The notes beneath the pieces were generated by a model. It worked only from the letters and a program-made list of their open reading frames with translations. It was not told the origin of the DNA and did not search any database. A stretch of DNA of 64,000 bases, from the NCBI GenBank assembly GCA_905221605.1, contig CAJNDS010002369.1, positions 355,655-419,654 of the forward strand, read 5' to 3'. How positions within the stretch are numbered: the first letter of the stretch is position 1; each line of letters starts with the position of its first letter. The position numbers were made by a program, and so were the translations under genes. Source of the DNA: Symbiodinium natans. Its lineage: Eukaryota > Sar > Dinophyceae > Suessiales > Symbiodiniaceae. This document shows, one piece after another, positions 21,883 to 35,900 of the stretch.

Positions 21883-22970
21883 TAGGGTTCCATGCAAGAC
21901 TTCTGGCAACACTTGTGCCCGTGAATTATGGGATACCCCGGCTTGCACCATGCCAGAAGCCTTGCCTTGAGGATGCGCTTACAGGCAGAGCCGACACACG
22001 TCTCAGATGAATTCCAACTGGGCCAGTGAGGCAACCAACTGTACGCGGCTGAGGCACAGCCCCGAAGCCCTGCGCGGTTGATCCGTGGTGAGACAATCTG
22101 GGATCGGAATCGCATTCATCTCATTCCCCCAAAGCATAGATCTACTGCGAATGATCGGTCGAGGCTTTGCAGCGTTGGTGCTTCGCCGGGCTAGAAGGAT
22201 GACACACAACAACGAACATGCCGCGTGAGAATAAGTCGAGTCCCAACGAGTCCCAACCCCCGTGCCCGTTTCGTGCCCGCGATTGAAACTTTCGTCACGA
22301 GGTGAAATCGCACAAAGGGTAGAAACACTCGCGTGTGGCATCTGCGAAGGCCCTAAACTGAAGTGAGCCCAGGGTTTATACTGTATGCTCGGCTAAAGCT
22401 TAGGTAGGCTAAGCCTTCACAAATCACACGCAACAAATCCATTCTGGCCCCATTCGTTCGGTGTTTGGCCGAATTTCGCAGGGTCGGAGAGCACGTGGCA
22501 ACCTGACCGGCGTTCTTTGGGGTTAACTCGGCGCTGCCTCTGTGTGGGGTTTAGGGTTTAGGGGTGTTGGGTTCAGGGTTTGGGGTGTTGAGGGGCTTTG
22601 GGTTTTGGGGCTGCAATCCCTTACCCCAAAAGATCTAAGTCGCAACCCGTGGGCATAAGCCCCAAGCCCTAAGTGTCCAAGTACCTGTATAGCATATACT
22701 AGCTTCCTAAAGCTGCTCGATGGGAACCCCTTTAAGACCCAAGTATACACGATATCAATATACGTACATGGACCGAATCGAAACCCCCCACCCTGGATCC
22801 GCGACCTCCTGCACCACTCCAGAAACGCTCCCAAGTCCCACATGAAGTGGGGGTTTAGGGTTGGGGTTCATGAAAAATCTCAGGCGGCCTACCCTACTTA
22901 TGAGAGTGGCAACTGATCAACAGGCCCAAAGACCAATAACACCGGAATGGACGCACATGACATAGGACGA
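21883..22970. other. Unique kilobase, no gene recognised
   Basis: A 112-codon minus-strand frame (22003-22341) has no recognisable features. Near 22670-22775 there is a decayed relative of the hairpin element at 30617-30715 (shared CCAAGTAT and GTACATGGACC). Confidence 0.35.
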
Positions 22971-23199
22971 TACCCTAAACCCCAAACCCTAAACCCTAAA
23001 CCCCGAACCCCAAACCCTAAACCCTAAACCCTAAACCCTAAACCTAAACCCGAAATCCTAAACCCTAACCCCCAAACCCCCCACCTGCGAGCCGGAGCCA
23101 TGCGTCACGTGGAGGGGTTCACATTCTCCGTGACCTCGACGCACGTGGGGGTCCAAGCCTCGGGCCTTGCTAGTTACTTGGGCTATGTTGGGCTTATGC

Positions 23200-23301
23200 A
23201 CATATATAAACCTATGATTCAATAAATCTATGATTAAATTAAATACATACACATATCTAAACCTATGAATAAAAAAATCTATGATTAAATTAAATACATA
23301 C
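23200..23301. repeat. Tandem duplication, 2 x 51 bp, AT-rich
   Basis: Two copies (23200-23250 and 23251-23301) with few differences, each ending AAATTAAATACATAC. Confidence 0.9.
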
Positions 23302-23937
23302 GTATGGAAAGGATTTGTAGGGCTTCTAGGATTTCTGGGGCTTGAAGTAGGGGTTATAGGGTTCAAAAGGCTTCATAGCGTTCAGCATTTGCGTTGCCTT
23401 GAGCCTAAAGACTTCCTTCCACCCCGTAAAGACGGCTGCCAATTTGGGGGGGTATTCAATCAGCAAACGCGGCACCCTAAACCCTACACCCTAAATGAAC
23501 CAAAACACCTAACACTCCCAAACACCAAAAAAACAAAAACACTCCAAACCCAAAAGCCCTAGAGCACCGAAACCCTACAACCCTGAGACCCTAAAATCCC
23601 GAGCTGAAGAGCCGAACAAGACGCCCTACTGTAAACTCTAAAAACCTATATACACCCTAAACCCTAAACCCTAAACCTTAAACCCCTAAAACCCTAAGAC
23701 CCTAAAACCCTAAACCATAAAGCCCTCAGAAGCCGACAACCGTAGAGCCGCTGAGCCCCACAGACCTCAGCCCCAAATCTTACAACAATCAAACCCTAAA
23801 CCTCTGAACTTTCATCCCTACACTAGCCTCAAATAGTTCTCTTCAACCCGAAACCCTAGATACCCTTAAAATCCGAAGCCTGTATCCTAAACCCTCAAAA
23901 CCCCCAAACCCCGAAAAACTCTCCCAGAGTCTTCGCA

Positions 23938-23999
23938 GCAACCCTAAACCCTAAACCCTAAACCCTAAACCCTAAACCCTAAACCCTAAACCCTAAACG
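23938..23999 (-). repeat. (CCCTAAA)n array supplying a stop codon
   Basis: Nine perfect units. Read on the minus strand they continue the CFAP91-like frame as GCG TTT AGG GTT TAG, stop at 23986-23988. Confidence 0.85.
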
Positions 24000-26900
24000 C
24001 GTGGCAGTCCTTCTTGTATGTCTCGTCCAGCGCACTTCGAGCCGCCTTTATCAAGTTCGCTTTGACAAGTCGGCTTAGGGTTTAGGGTTTAGGGTTTAGG
24101 GTTTAGGGTTTAGGGTTTAGGGTTTAGGGTTTAGGGTTTAGGGTTTAGGGTTTAGGGTTTAGGGCTGAGAATTGTATGAGAGGGGGGTTTAGGGTTGAGG
24201 GTTCAGGGTAGGGTTGATGGTTTGAGGTCTCGGGCCCCTGCCCTTAACCGCTAGCCTTGATTGGGGCTCTGAAGAGACCTAAGAGCCCCTCCCCCCCCCT
24301 GCCCCACTCCTTTCTTCAACTCAATAAGGGTGGCATACGCCAAGCTCCTTGAAGCTGAGTCGTGAAACGCTCTAAGGTGGAATCTTGCCGAAACTCGAAA
24401 GGTCTACGCCTAAGGCCTGACATCTGCAAAGCCAATTTCGAAAACCAGAGGCTTTTCACCCCTGGACCCTGACCCCAAGCCCCCATGGCAATAGAAGAGG
24501 GTTCAGGGTTTCGGGCTCCGCGCCCGTCCTCTGAGAACCTCTGGTTCTCCTGGGCGACACGCCGCTGAAGGACCTTCACTGCACAAGCTGCTGGGCAGCA
24601 GGTGTTGGGGGGGGGGGGGGGTGGTAGGGTTTACGGGAGTGTCATGGCAAGAAAGTTCAAGTGAAGTTCAAGTTTGTTGGAGGAGATGCCAGGGGCCTCG
24701 GAGGATTGAGGTCTTTAAGTCAGTGGAAGTTTCCGAACAGGGATCCAAATCTTTGCGGGATTCCAACAGTGGGCACGTCAGCAAGACGGCAGGGTGGAGT
24801 CCTTATATGCCCACGACCTTACCCGCAACCATTCAGCTCGCTCGAGCACGCATAGGCTAAGTGCATGGACTCCTGGCTCATCCGTTCAAAAGAAGCCAAA
24901 AAGCCCATCTGCTTCAAATCTGTAAAAGCTGAAGCTGATAGGGTTTACGCCCTGAAAGCACAAACCCTGATCTTTGGTCCTGTAGGACACTTTACCTTTG
25001 TGGGCGATGTCATCCTTTGACACTAAGCATCTGCAGGGTTTGCCTAACCCCAAACGGTTTAGGGTTTTGGGTTTTGGGTTTAGGGTCCAAAGTGCCTCTC
25101 TCTGGACGTGTGGCAGGTTGAAGGAGTGGACGAGTTCGCGCACGACGACCTCCGGCTCCTCAAGGGTGCTGCGGGAGAGGGACGGGGGGAGGGGAGGGTT
25201 TAGGGTTTAGGGTTTGGGGTTCGGCTTTCGGGGTTCAGGGCAAAACTAACAAGTCGGGGTTGAGAGGCTACAAGGCCTGCAGGCTGTAGGCTACAAGGCC
25301 TGCAGGCTGTGCGGGCTTTACAAGGCCTTCAAGGATCTCCGGGGGGGGGGGGGGGCGGAACTAAACTCAAGTGACAAAAGGACGGACCTTTATAAGGGAC
25401 CTTCTTTGGGAGTCATTTAGGGCTACTAAGGTATATAGGGACTGTATACGGTGTAGCGGAGGTTATATAGGGGAATGATGTGTTCGGAATCTGAAATTGA
25501 CGGGGTATCCCAGGAACCATACCACAATAAGGGTGCCCCTTTTGGGGGTTGGCAACTTTACACGGGACCCTTGATCCAAAAAAAGGGAAAAGGGCACCAC
25601 TGGGCTACCAGAGTTGAGGCAAATGTCGAAGCAACCCTAAACCCAAAACCCTAAACCCAACTCTGAACCCTGAACCCTGAACCCTGAACCCTGAACCCTA
25701 AACCCTAACCCTAAACCCTAAACCCTAAGCCCTAAACCCTAAACCTTAAACCCCAAACCAAGTTGAGGACCCTTTTTGGGGGCTTCGAGGCTTCTCAGCG
25801 AGCCGGCGGATCTCCTGCGCCGAAGCTTCGAGCATGTCCACCACCTGATTGATCTTGGCGGCCTCAGAAAGAAGGAGGGTTTAGGGTTTAGGGTTTAGGG
25901 TTTAGGGTTTAGGGTTTAGGATTTGGGGTTTAGGGTTTAGGGTTTAGGGTTTAGGGAGGGTTAAGGAGGTGGGCGGCTTAGGACTCAGGGCTCGGGTTCT
26001 TGGAAGTTTGGTTGGGGGCGCTCGGCCTCTTGGGGGCCTGGCGCTTGGAACCTCTCAACCTCTCAACCTCTCAACCTCTCAACCTCTCAACCTCTCAACC
26101 TCTCAACCTCTCAACCCCTGATTCTCTCAACCCTAAACCCTAAACCCCTCCTAAACCCGGAACAACTCTAAGCTAGGGTTTCGGGTTTAGGGTTTAGGGT
26201 TTAGTGTTTAGGGTTTAAGGTTTAAGGTTTAGGGTTTGGGGTTAACCCCTATCCCACCAACACCAGCCCCCTACAAACCCTATCAACTAGAGCCTCAACC
26301 GCGAAGCCTCTCCCTCCCCAAGGAACCAAACCCCATGTCAAACCCCTGAAGCCCTAAACCCCTAAAAAGCCCCCCCCAAATCCCTGACTGCCAAACCCGA
26401 ACCAAGTACCCCTAAAACCCCAAAGCCCCTAAACAGCCCTACGCCTGAAACCCTTAAACCCCACTAAGCCCCCCGAAACCCCAAAAACCCAAAGCTACGT
26501 GGCAGCCTTGAGCCGCGCTTCTGTGAGTGCCCGGGACTGCGCTGCCTATGGCAGGAGGAGCTTTGGGGGGGAGGGCGCGTCAGGCGGGTTGAGGTTTGGG
26601 GGGCCGCAAAAAGGGTTTAGGGTTTAGGGTTTATAGGGTTTAGGGTTTGGGGTTTAGGGTTTAGGGACTATGGAGTAGCTTCTGGATTCTTCAGCATCCT
26701 CTCCACGAGCAAGTTGTCAACCCTAAACCCCTTCGCTTTCCATACTCACCACTGGTGAGTAGGGAACGAAGGAAGACCAGCCAAGCGTAAGCGCAAGAGA
26801 AGCAAGCCCCTGAGCCCTAAACCCTAAACCCTGACCCTAAACCCTTCGAACCCGATAAACCCTTAAAGTCTAAATCCTTAAACCCAAAACCCTGGAAGTC

Positions 26901-29900
26901 CAAGGCTGTCCAGCCTGCTCGACCGTATTAGTCAGCACCTCCTGAGCAGCAGGTTTAGGGCTTCAGGGTTTCGGGGTTAGAGAGAGACGTCAATGTGGGG
27001 AGCTAAGGATTTACCAGGGTCTGAAACTTAGGACTTGTTGCGTTACAGAAACCCAAAGCCCAAAGCCCTAAACCCTAAACCCTAAACCCTAAACCCTAAA
27101 CCCAAGCGATGCCTTTGAGAGTACGAGGCCTCTCCAGGGAGAGTTTAGTCTGAAGGCCTTAGGAACGGGCTGCCAGGGTTATGGGGCTGACGCATGCAGG
27201 CCGCAGACCTTCAGAGCTACGTGTTTAGGGTTTAGGGTTTAGGGCTAGGGTTGAGGGTGCTTTCAAAGTTCAGGGCGGTTGCCCAGCTACCTAAACCCTA
27301 CACACGCAAGGGCCAAAACTTGCCCGAAGGCCTCAGGAGCAAGCTAGCCTGGTACCCCAAAAGGCATCTCCAACTGAGACAGGTATCCCAAATGCCTCCA
27401 AAGTACCAGAGCCATTGGCTTGAAGCCCTCAACCCTAAACCCTAAACCCTAAAACCCTAAACCCTAAACCCTAAACCCTAAACCCTCAACTCAGACCCTA
27501 CAAAATCCCGCTGGCTTATTCGGGCAGGCACTTCGGGCTGTTGTGGAATCACTTTCCGTGCAATAAGGAGACCGCACCGCCCGAAGCCTATAGTGAACCC
27601 TAAACCCTACAAAGCCCTACAAAACCCTGCAAACCTTTGTAAACGCTCTAGACCATCTAATCTCTAAACCCTACAAACCCCATAAGGCCCGCAAACCCTG
27701 TAAACCCGACGCACCCTATGAACCCTACAAATCCTCTAATTAAACCCTATAAACCTGTAAGCCCTACAAATCCTCTAAACCCTGCTGGCAAACCCCATAT
27801 GTAAAGCCACAAGCCCTCTAAACCCTCAACCGGCACACCTGGGGGTTTACGAACATAAGGGGACCCCGAATATAGACCTAACTGACCTAACCCTAAACCC
27901 TAAACCCTAATAAGGACCCTAAACAGGTTACCCCCACCTCCAGGTAGGAGTCCACAGTCCCCTGGTGCACCCCCATGATCTGGCGGAACATCTCGTCCTC
28001 CACTCTGCACCCTAAAGCCTTAACCCTACAAACCTTACATAGGGTTTAGGGGTTTAGGGTTTGGGGCGTAAGGTTTATTGCTTAGGATGTAAGACGTCGG
28101 GATTAGGGTATAAGACCTAAGCGGGTCAAAGCTTATCCATCCTAAAGGCTCCGAACCCAAAGGGGTTCCGTAGGCGGTTCGCGTCGTCCTCGAAACCCTA
28201 AACCCTACGGCCCACATGCCATGAAGTGAGCCCTAAACCCTAAACCCTAAACCCTAAACCCTAAACCCGTCATCAGACTGAGGGATTGAGGGGGAGCCAG
28301 CCACCATGCAACCCTACCAATTGCTTAAGAACCCCCAAAACATAAAAACATTCTTCCTTTCAAGGGGAATGTAGGGATTATTATTTCATTTTTTGGGGTT
28401 CTTAAGCAAATAGCAGAACCATGCCACCATATGCAGCTTAAGGCCTATGTGTGCCACGAAGCGTGTGTTTGCTCTCTCGCCTACCTAGTGTCCGTGTTTG
28501 ACGATTGTGTCGCATGGTATATTTGGACATAGTTGGACGATACTGCCGGAGTACAAGCAGATGACCCCATCCGTAAAACCCTAAACCCCAACCTCACCAT
28601 CGTCACTCAATAGCCCCAAAGCCCTCGCAGCCTCAGAGCTTGGCAGCCCGGAAGCCACATTATGACAAGGGTAGTACCTGTGTTTTCGGGGTTACGTCAT
28701 AAGGGAAGCTTGAACCCCAAAAAAGAGGGAAAACGACACCACTGGGCTACCAGGAGACCCAACTAAACCCTAAACCCTAAACGCTCCAAAATCCCTAAAA
28801 CCCCAAAAAACCACCCAAAAAAAACAAAAAAACCCAAAAACAAAACCCAAAAAACCAAAAAAAAACCAAAAACGAACAAAATCCCCAAAAAAACATGAAC
28901 CTCAAGTAGGTCTTACCGCTCCTCCCGCGCGCGCAGTCGCTCTTCTGCTTGGCGACGCCCGCTCTCCATCGCCTGATTGGAAGCTGCGGGGGTTTAGGGT
29001 TTAGGGTTTAGGGTTTAGGGTTTAGGGTTTGGGGTTTAGGGTTTGGGGTTTAGGGTTTAGGGTTTAGGGCTTTGGGAAGTTTGGGGAACACTGAAAGGCA
29101 AGCGAACCTCAAATCTTAAAGATCTCATCTGGAGAGCGCCTCAGCCTGCAAGCTGGGTGTTGGGATGAAAATAGTAGCATCACTGTGACCACCATTGTCA
29201 AAATGATGGTTGTAGCTATTGTTCACTGTTGTTATTATAGCGATCGCTGTGCTTCCATAATGAGTTCTACTAACATGAAACGTTCTCTTCTATCAAGGGG
29301 CAATGATGATGATCGTGGGTCGTGCCATTGTTAGTCGTCTCCAGTTCTTGCTTATCTTGTCTGCTTAGGCATCAGGGTTTAGGGTAGAACTGTTACTATA
29401 TGGGGGAACATCCCAGTTTAGGGTGTAGGATCTCAAATCATATCAAACCCCTACCCTAGACCCTAGACCCTAAACCCTAAACCCTAAACCCTAAACCCTA
29501 AAAGCTAAAAGCTAAAAGCTAAAAGGCCACCCCAACAGCGCACAAACCTAGGCTTGCCCTGTTCGCCTGCCGGTCTTGCCGGTCTCGCTCCGCTAACTTC
29601 CTAGGGAGGGCAGTTCGGGGGGCTTTGGGCCTTTAAGGCTTAGTAGGGTTTAGGGTTTAGGGTTTAGGGTTTGGGGTTTAGGGTTTAGGGTTTAGGGTTT
29701 AGGGCTAGGGCTTTTGGGTCTAGGGTCTGCGGGGCTTGGTAAGGGTTACAGGGTTTAGGGTCAGGAAGTCAGGGTCTAGGGTTTAGGGTTCAGGGTTGAC
29801 CCGGACACCGAAAGGACCCCCGTTTCGCCGGTACTGATGTAAGGCAAAAGTCAGCACAATGGCAGGTCTGGGGTTTAGAGCTTGGGGCTTCGAAACCATT

Positions 29901-32900
29901 CACGGGAAGATTTCAATGCGTGAGCCTTGTGCCTGGAGCAGATCGAGTTCCAGAATACCCTAAACTCTGAATCCTAAACCTCCACAATTCTAAGAGCCTC
30001 AAGCCCAAAACCCCATGAAAGCTGGTAGTTGTATAGCAGCCAGGGGTCCCTAGACCGGTATACATGGTAGGCTCCCTAAATGAGAGCTCCTTGTCAGGGT
30101 AACTTCATGATATCTGCGCCGAAATGAGGAGCCCCACATGATCCCTATACCCTATGAAGCCAAAACTCTAAACCCTGAACCCCAAACCCTATACCCTAAA
30201 CCCTAGACCCTAAACCCTAAACCCTAAACCCTAAACCCTAAACCCTAAACCCTAAACCCTAAACCCTAAACCCTAAACCCTAGCCCTAAACCCTAAACCC
30301 CAAACCCTCACACGCCGCCAGGCTGCACCATGGCCGCGATGCGGCGCTCCTCTTGGAATCGGAGGAGCTCCTCTTGCGGAAGAACCCGCAGGCCCTGAAC
30401 CCTAGACCCTAGCCCTAAACCCTAAACCCTTAACACTTGAAACTTGAGGGCTTTTAGGTATCACCCCCCCCCCCCCCCCCACAACCAAGGGAGATCCCGA
30501 CATCTGGCTCCTGCCCGCGACCCAGTGACCCTAGAAAAGCTACACAGGCCACACCCCCAAATGGCGCACAAAACAGACATGCAACAACGCGGGGCCCCAC
30601 AGCGTACCTTTCCCTAAGGGTCCACGTACCTCATTATTATATACTTGGGCCCCAAAGTCCCTAAATAGGAAGTACTTTAAGGCCCAAGTATTCCCTAGTT
30701 AGGTGCACGGACCCTGAGGGCCCTAAACCCTAAACCCTAAACCCTAAACCCTAAACCCTAAACCCTAAACCCTAAGCTTCTGAAAACAAAAAACGGAATG
30801 TGCCTTCGAGAGCTGATCCAAAGTCTCGGAGATGACGCCACCTTGGACGGACCTCACAACCGTGCCGGAGGGGTTTAGGGTTTAGCGTTCACTCGCGCTT
30901 CGGACTCTACCTTTTCTGCCACAGCTCAAGGGCCCTTCGAGAGGTAACAGCAACAGCAAACAAAATGTACAACATGCAAACTGCTGCTCTCAGAACTACA
31001 CATGAAAAGGCACGCACTCAAGCTATACATGCAAGAATCGAGGTGATATTCACACCCGTCTTACTTATTGATGCGTGCCTGGGGCTCATTCGAGGTTTTG
31101 GTTGAATTCTGAGTGTGACTATACAGTGTCTATACAGATAGGCCTCTACCAGACTGCGATTCCTTGGCAACTACTAGCTCACTATTCCTGACGGTGATGT
31201 CTGTACATCTTTGTTCCCGTCACTCATTTGTAGTCATCTTCTGGATTTCACTCTTGGTGAGCTTGCGATCGGGATCTGATAGCTGCACACTCGCTTCTTC
31301 CATCAAGCGAAATAGCTGATGCGGTTTCATCGACTTGGTGAGGGCATCGGCGATCTGGGTTGCAGTATCCGTCCAGCGAAGCCTGTCTCCATGTGGACTG
31401 TACAACTGCCATGTCGCTGTCTCGCCATCCCAAAGTTGTTGCCTCATTGCAGTAAGTTCGATCATGAGTCGCTTGTCCGACACCTTGTTCACTTGCTGGC
31501 TGTTGAGGTGGTCGCTCAAACTTCGACAATCCGTGACCCATAAGTGCTTCATCTGCCTCTGAGTCTCTTCTAGCCATCCCTTCAGGCTTGGCAACTGTCC
31601 GCGTAACTCACAGATGATTGCTCTCAAACGGTCACCGTTCTCCACTGCCGTCTGCATGGCAAAAGTCTCCGATGCCAAAGTACTGCGACACACCCGCTTG
31701 ATCGTTGTCGATCCGAAACTCAAGACATGAGCGACGTGGTCATTGCCGTCGGACGCACTCTCTGCCGTCAAGTAGTGCAGCCTGCCCTGTTGACTTCGGA
31801 AACCTGGTTCCTGTGCGAATGAAGCGTCTGAGAACGTTACAATGCAGAGATCACTCCAATTCAACGCTCCGGCTGGGTAGTACAACGATCTTCCTTGATC
31901 TGCTTGCGCCAATTCCACAACGCGGTTGGCCTCTTTGAGATCAGCCACTGTCGCGGTTGAGCAGGCCCGTTGCAAACAGTTCACCTTGTAGCAAAGGTCT
32001 GGTCTGGCAAAACGCGCTACCCAAGCTAAGGATCCTACCACGCTCCTGAGGCTTGTCACTTCTGCCTCGGTCGCGTGATCACTTGCCTTGCGCCCTGCCG
32101 GGATCACAATCTTCCTGATCTGTCTCGTGTTGTCCTCTGCATCTATACGCACACTGTAGTCTTCACCTTGCCGGAATCTTCGACCGCAAAACCTGAAATC
32201 TGAGTGCTCTATCTTTCCTACGTCAAACTTCGCCAGGATTCGTTCCATGGTGTCGCTTCCTTCGGGCGTTGCGCACCATAGTAGATCGTCCACGTGCGTT
32301 GCGAGGATGATGGCCGGCAAGTTATCAGTGCCCAACAGGTAGTAGAGACCCGGAGCGATCTTGCTCACTGTCAATCCTTCCGTCTTCGCTTCCGAGCTCA
32401 ATCTGTTGTAGAACCCGCGCCCCGCGTCAATGGTCCCGTAGATCGGGAGCCTGCATAGAAGCATGGCATCCTCGGGCACATCGGGTAGTCCACCTGTTGG
32501 CTGCCTCATCAACAGCACGCGCTCCAAAGGCGAGGATTGAAAGTATGCACTCGAAATGTCGCCACAATACAACTTGAGGCACCGCGATGCTGCATAGCTC
32601 GCGATGAGACAGTGCACTTCGGAATCTGCTGTCGGGCTGTCGCACCGCAGCTCGTCCCTTCCTACTGCCTCAAGATGACCGCATGCCACTAGGCGACTGC
32701 GATATTTCGGGGAATAATCTGCACTCCCCTTTTGATGTTCGTGTTTGTCAACATCAATCCATTGTGACGGTATGGGTTTGTGACCCTCATCGAGGAGTTG
32801 TCGCAACATCTCTCCTCGGATGGGTATCGCGGCGTTATACTTTTGATATTTGTTCCACTCATCTCGGCGCGAACCTTTGATCCCCTCCTTGACGCGGTCT

Positions 32901-35900
32901 TCACACTTGAACACGTTTATCTTCCGGGGTTTCTTGCCCGCTTGAGCTTCCACCTCCATACCAAACCTTTCCGCCATGAAGGCTCGGAACTCCGGATCAT
33001 CCATCTTCACCTCGGGCAAACTCGATAGATCAACCGGGCTTTCGCTCCGGACACGAAACAAGCTGAAACCGGTCCACGCCAAGTTCGTTGCTCCATTTGC
33101 TTCTTGGATCATTCCCCACTCGTCATGCACGACATCGTTCGTGCCGTCCTCGAAGTACCTATGGGTTTCCCTAGAGTAGCCAATCTTGCCGAGGTCACCT
33201 GGGAAATCATTTTCCTTGGGGTCAAACATCAAGCGACGGGGCTTCACATGTACTCTGAAGCACACATTCCGACCAACCTTCCAGTGGTCCTCGTCTCCGC
33301 ATACACCCATCAGATCTGCCATACGTTCAGGCGATTCTCTCGAGGTCTCTTCCTTTTTCACGTCATTGGGTGGTTCCTCAACACTTCCTAGACACGACAC
33401 GGGAACGCAGTCATTTTCGATGCCGAAACCCAACTCTCTCAGCATGTCCCGCTCCCGATCCCCAAGATTCATGATTCCCCTACTTGTGAATGCGCTGATT
33501 GACCATCGTTCTCCATCGAAAGGCAAGGTAGCGTGGACTTCATTGGGATCGAAAGACGCTATCCTGTTATGGCACTCCAAGACACGGCCTGGAACTCCAT
33601 TCATCATCACATCTCCGTCCTGATTTTGCAGCCACAATTGGCCACCTGCGTGATTTCCCAATGTCGTGATCTGGTTCACGCTGCCTTTCAGGTTGTTTGA
33701 GTCCTTGTGGGGCAAAGCCTTTAGGTCCCTACCAATCTGGAGCGATGACCACATGCCTGATGCACCCTTCGCCTTCATGTAGCCATTCAGGTAACTGACC
33801 AAGTTCGGGTGTCGTTTCGTCGACTCGGTGACCCCCGCGAACCCGCCATGTGCATACACTCCGAAGCTGTAGGCGCGTCCATCTCTCACAGCTCCACGTT
33901 TTCCTTTTCTCACTAAGGGTGCCTCATTTAGGAGCCTTAAACACGTTGCTGGGCGAAAATCACCTGCCTCCAATGCGTCCATGGCGTCCTGCTCCGAGTC
34001 GATGATGTTCATCGTGCCTTGCACGACGTCCGCCTCATTTTCCTGGAGCACATCCACGACCACCTGACTGGCCTGTACATCTCTGCTCGGGCGCTGGTCC
34101 TCCTCATCAGATGAGCTGCTTGAACTTGAGCTCGAGCTTGGGGCTTCAGGAGGTTCGATTTCTTCCTGCTTTCTCTTCCTAGCTGATGCGCTCGGCTTGC
34201 TCGATTTCCTTTCCGGCTTTTCTTCTTCTTCTCTCGCATCTACGTATCCCTTCTTTCTCTTCTTAGGACCCTCTGTAAGCGTCTCAGGTAGAACAGGTAT
34301 CCCGTTAAGAAGGCAATGCGCCAGCACTTCCTCCTCAGATGCCGGCCTCAGCGAGTGAGTCGAGCAAAGGACTGGGACCCCTCCGTTCACCACCCATATC
34401 GCTTCTGCGCTTTCTCTACCGATTACCCTGGATGTCGTGCTCCATTTCGTGCCGCCCGCTTGGGCGTCTCTCCGATACACGACATAGTCACCGGTGTTGT
34501 ACTCTTCCTTGATCGGTACCGCATTCTTTGTTAGCGCTTTCTGGATCCTACGGCTGGTGTCCAGTTTCACCATTGCTTTCTTTGCTTCGATGCGGCTTTT
34601 CTGTCTTAGAGCAAAGGCCTCGGCACCGCTGAACTTGCCCTCCATGGCGCCGATGTCGTTCCAGGTGTCCTCGTCGGTGAGCGTGCCAGGTTCCCTCGGG
34701 TTGCGACCTAACACCCACTGACTAGGCGAAAAACCCGACACGTTCATGGACATGTTCTTGACGGCGACGACTTCCTGGATCACACTCCTCATCGCCTCAG
34801 GCCCAACGGTGCTCACGCCTGCCACGGTCTTTCGGATGACCGCCTTCGCGAGCCCTCCGTGCCTCTCGGTTTTACCGAGCATGTGGGGCGACTCGGTTGC
34901 GGCGAACCTGATGTCCACCCCCTTCTCCGTGAGATAGCTCACAAAGGCTCCTCTGTTATGAGTACCTCTGTCCAGCATCACGGTCCGCGGGAGGCCCGCC
35001 CAAGTAATCCACCTCTGGAACGCTTCAAGACACATCTCTGACGGAGGAGGTCCTTGACTGTCCTTGGTGACTTCCCTCAGCAACTCGATCTGTTGGAAGC
35101 CCGTTGCTAGGTCTACCACGTTGAAACACTGATATCGGCGACGGTTTGAGTCTGTCGTCTCTAGGACATCCACTCCTACCGTGTCCCCGAACACGTAGTT
35201 CCCGTGGCCAACCCCCACAGGGTGTGACCTGGGCTTGGGGCTCGTGCGCTCACAGCTTTCGCACTTGATGAGCTTGGCCGCTTCGATGAACTCCTTGGCT
35301 GCTCCTCCTGCTCTCAGGATGGCCTGCAACGTCCTAGGAGTGGGGTGGTTGAAGGACCTATGCAAGCGACGAAGTGCCACGCGAACGCGCTGGGGCAAAC
35401 GCCTCCAGGCCTCCCTTCGCTTGGCCTCTGTTTGCGGAGTGCCTGGGAGTGGCAAGGATTCCAACCACACTCGTTCGCGATCTGCAGGGCTTAGCTCTGG
35501 CTCCTGGTTTTCAGGATCTGGGTGCTGCTGTTCGGGATCGTGGGGCGCTACATCGCCATCTCCTCCTAGCTCTTCATCCGAAGCTCCCAAACCCTCAGCA
35601 TCCGTATCTACCCCTGCCCCTGCTACATAAGCTGTGCTCATCGCATCAAGGTAAGCCTCCTCACCGATGGACATTATCGCGTTGAAGAAGCTGCTTCCAT
35701 TCATGTCACAGAAGGCCTTCGGGGTGTATCCTGTTCCTTCACACCATGAGCTCAAGCTCTCAACAATGCGGCTGGCCAACGGTCCAACACAAGCAATGCA
35801 TGCATCACCGGCCGTTTCAACCACCTCAGCCCCAATGTCATCTGCACTCAGCTTGCCCAACGGTGCAAGCACACACACATTGATGTCGGAAGCATCGGCT

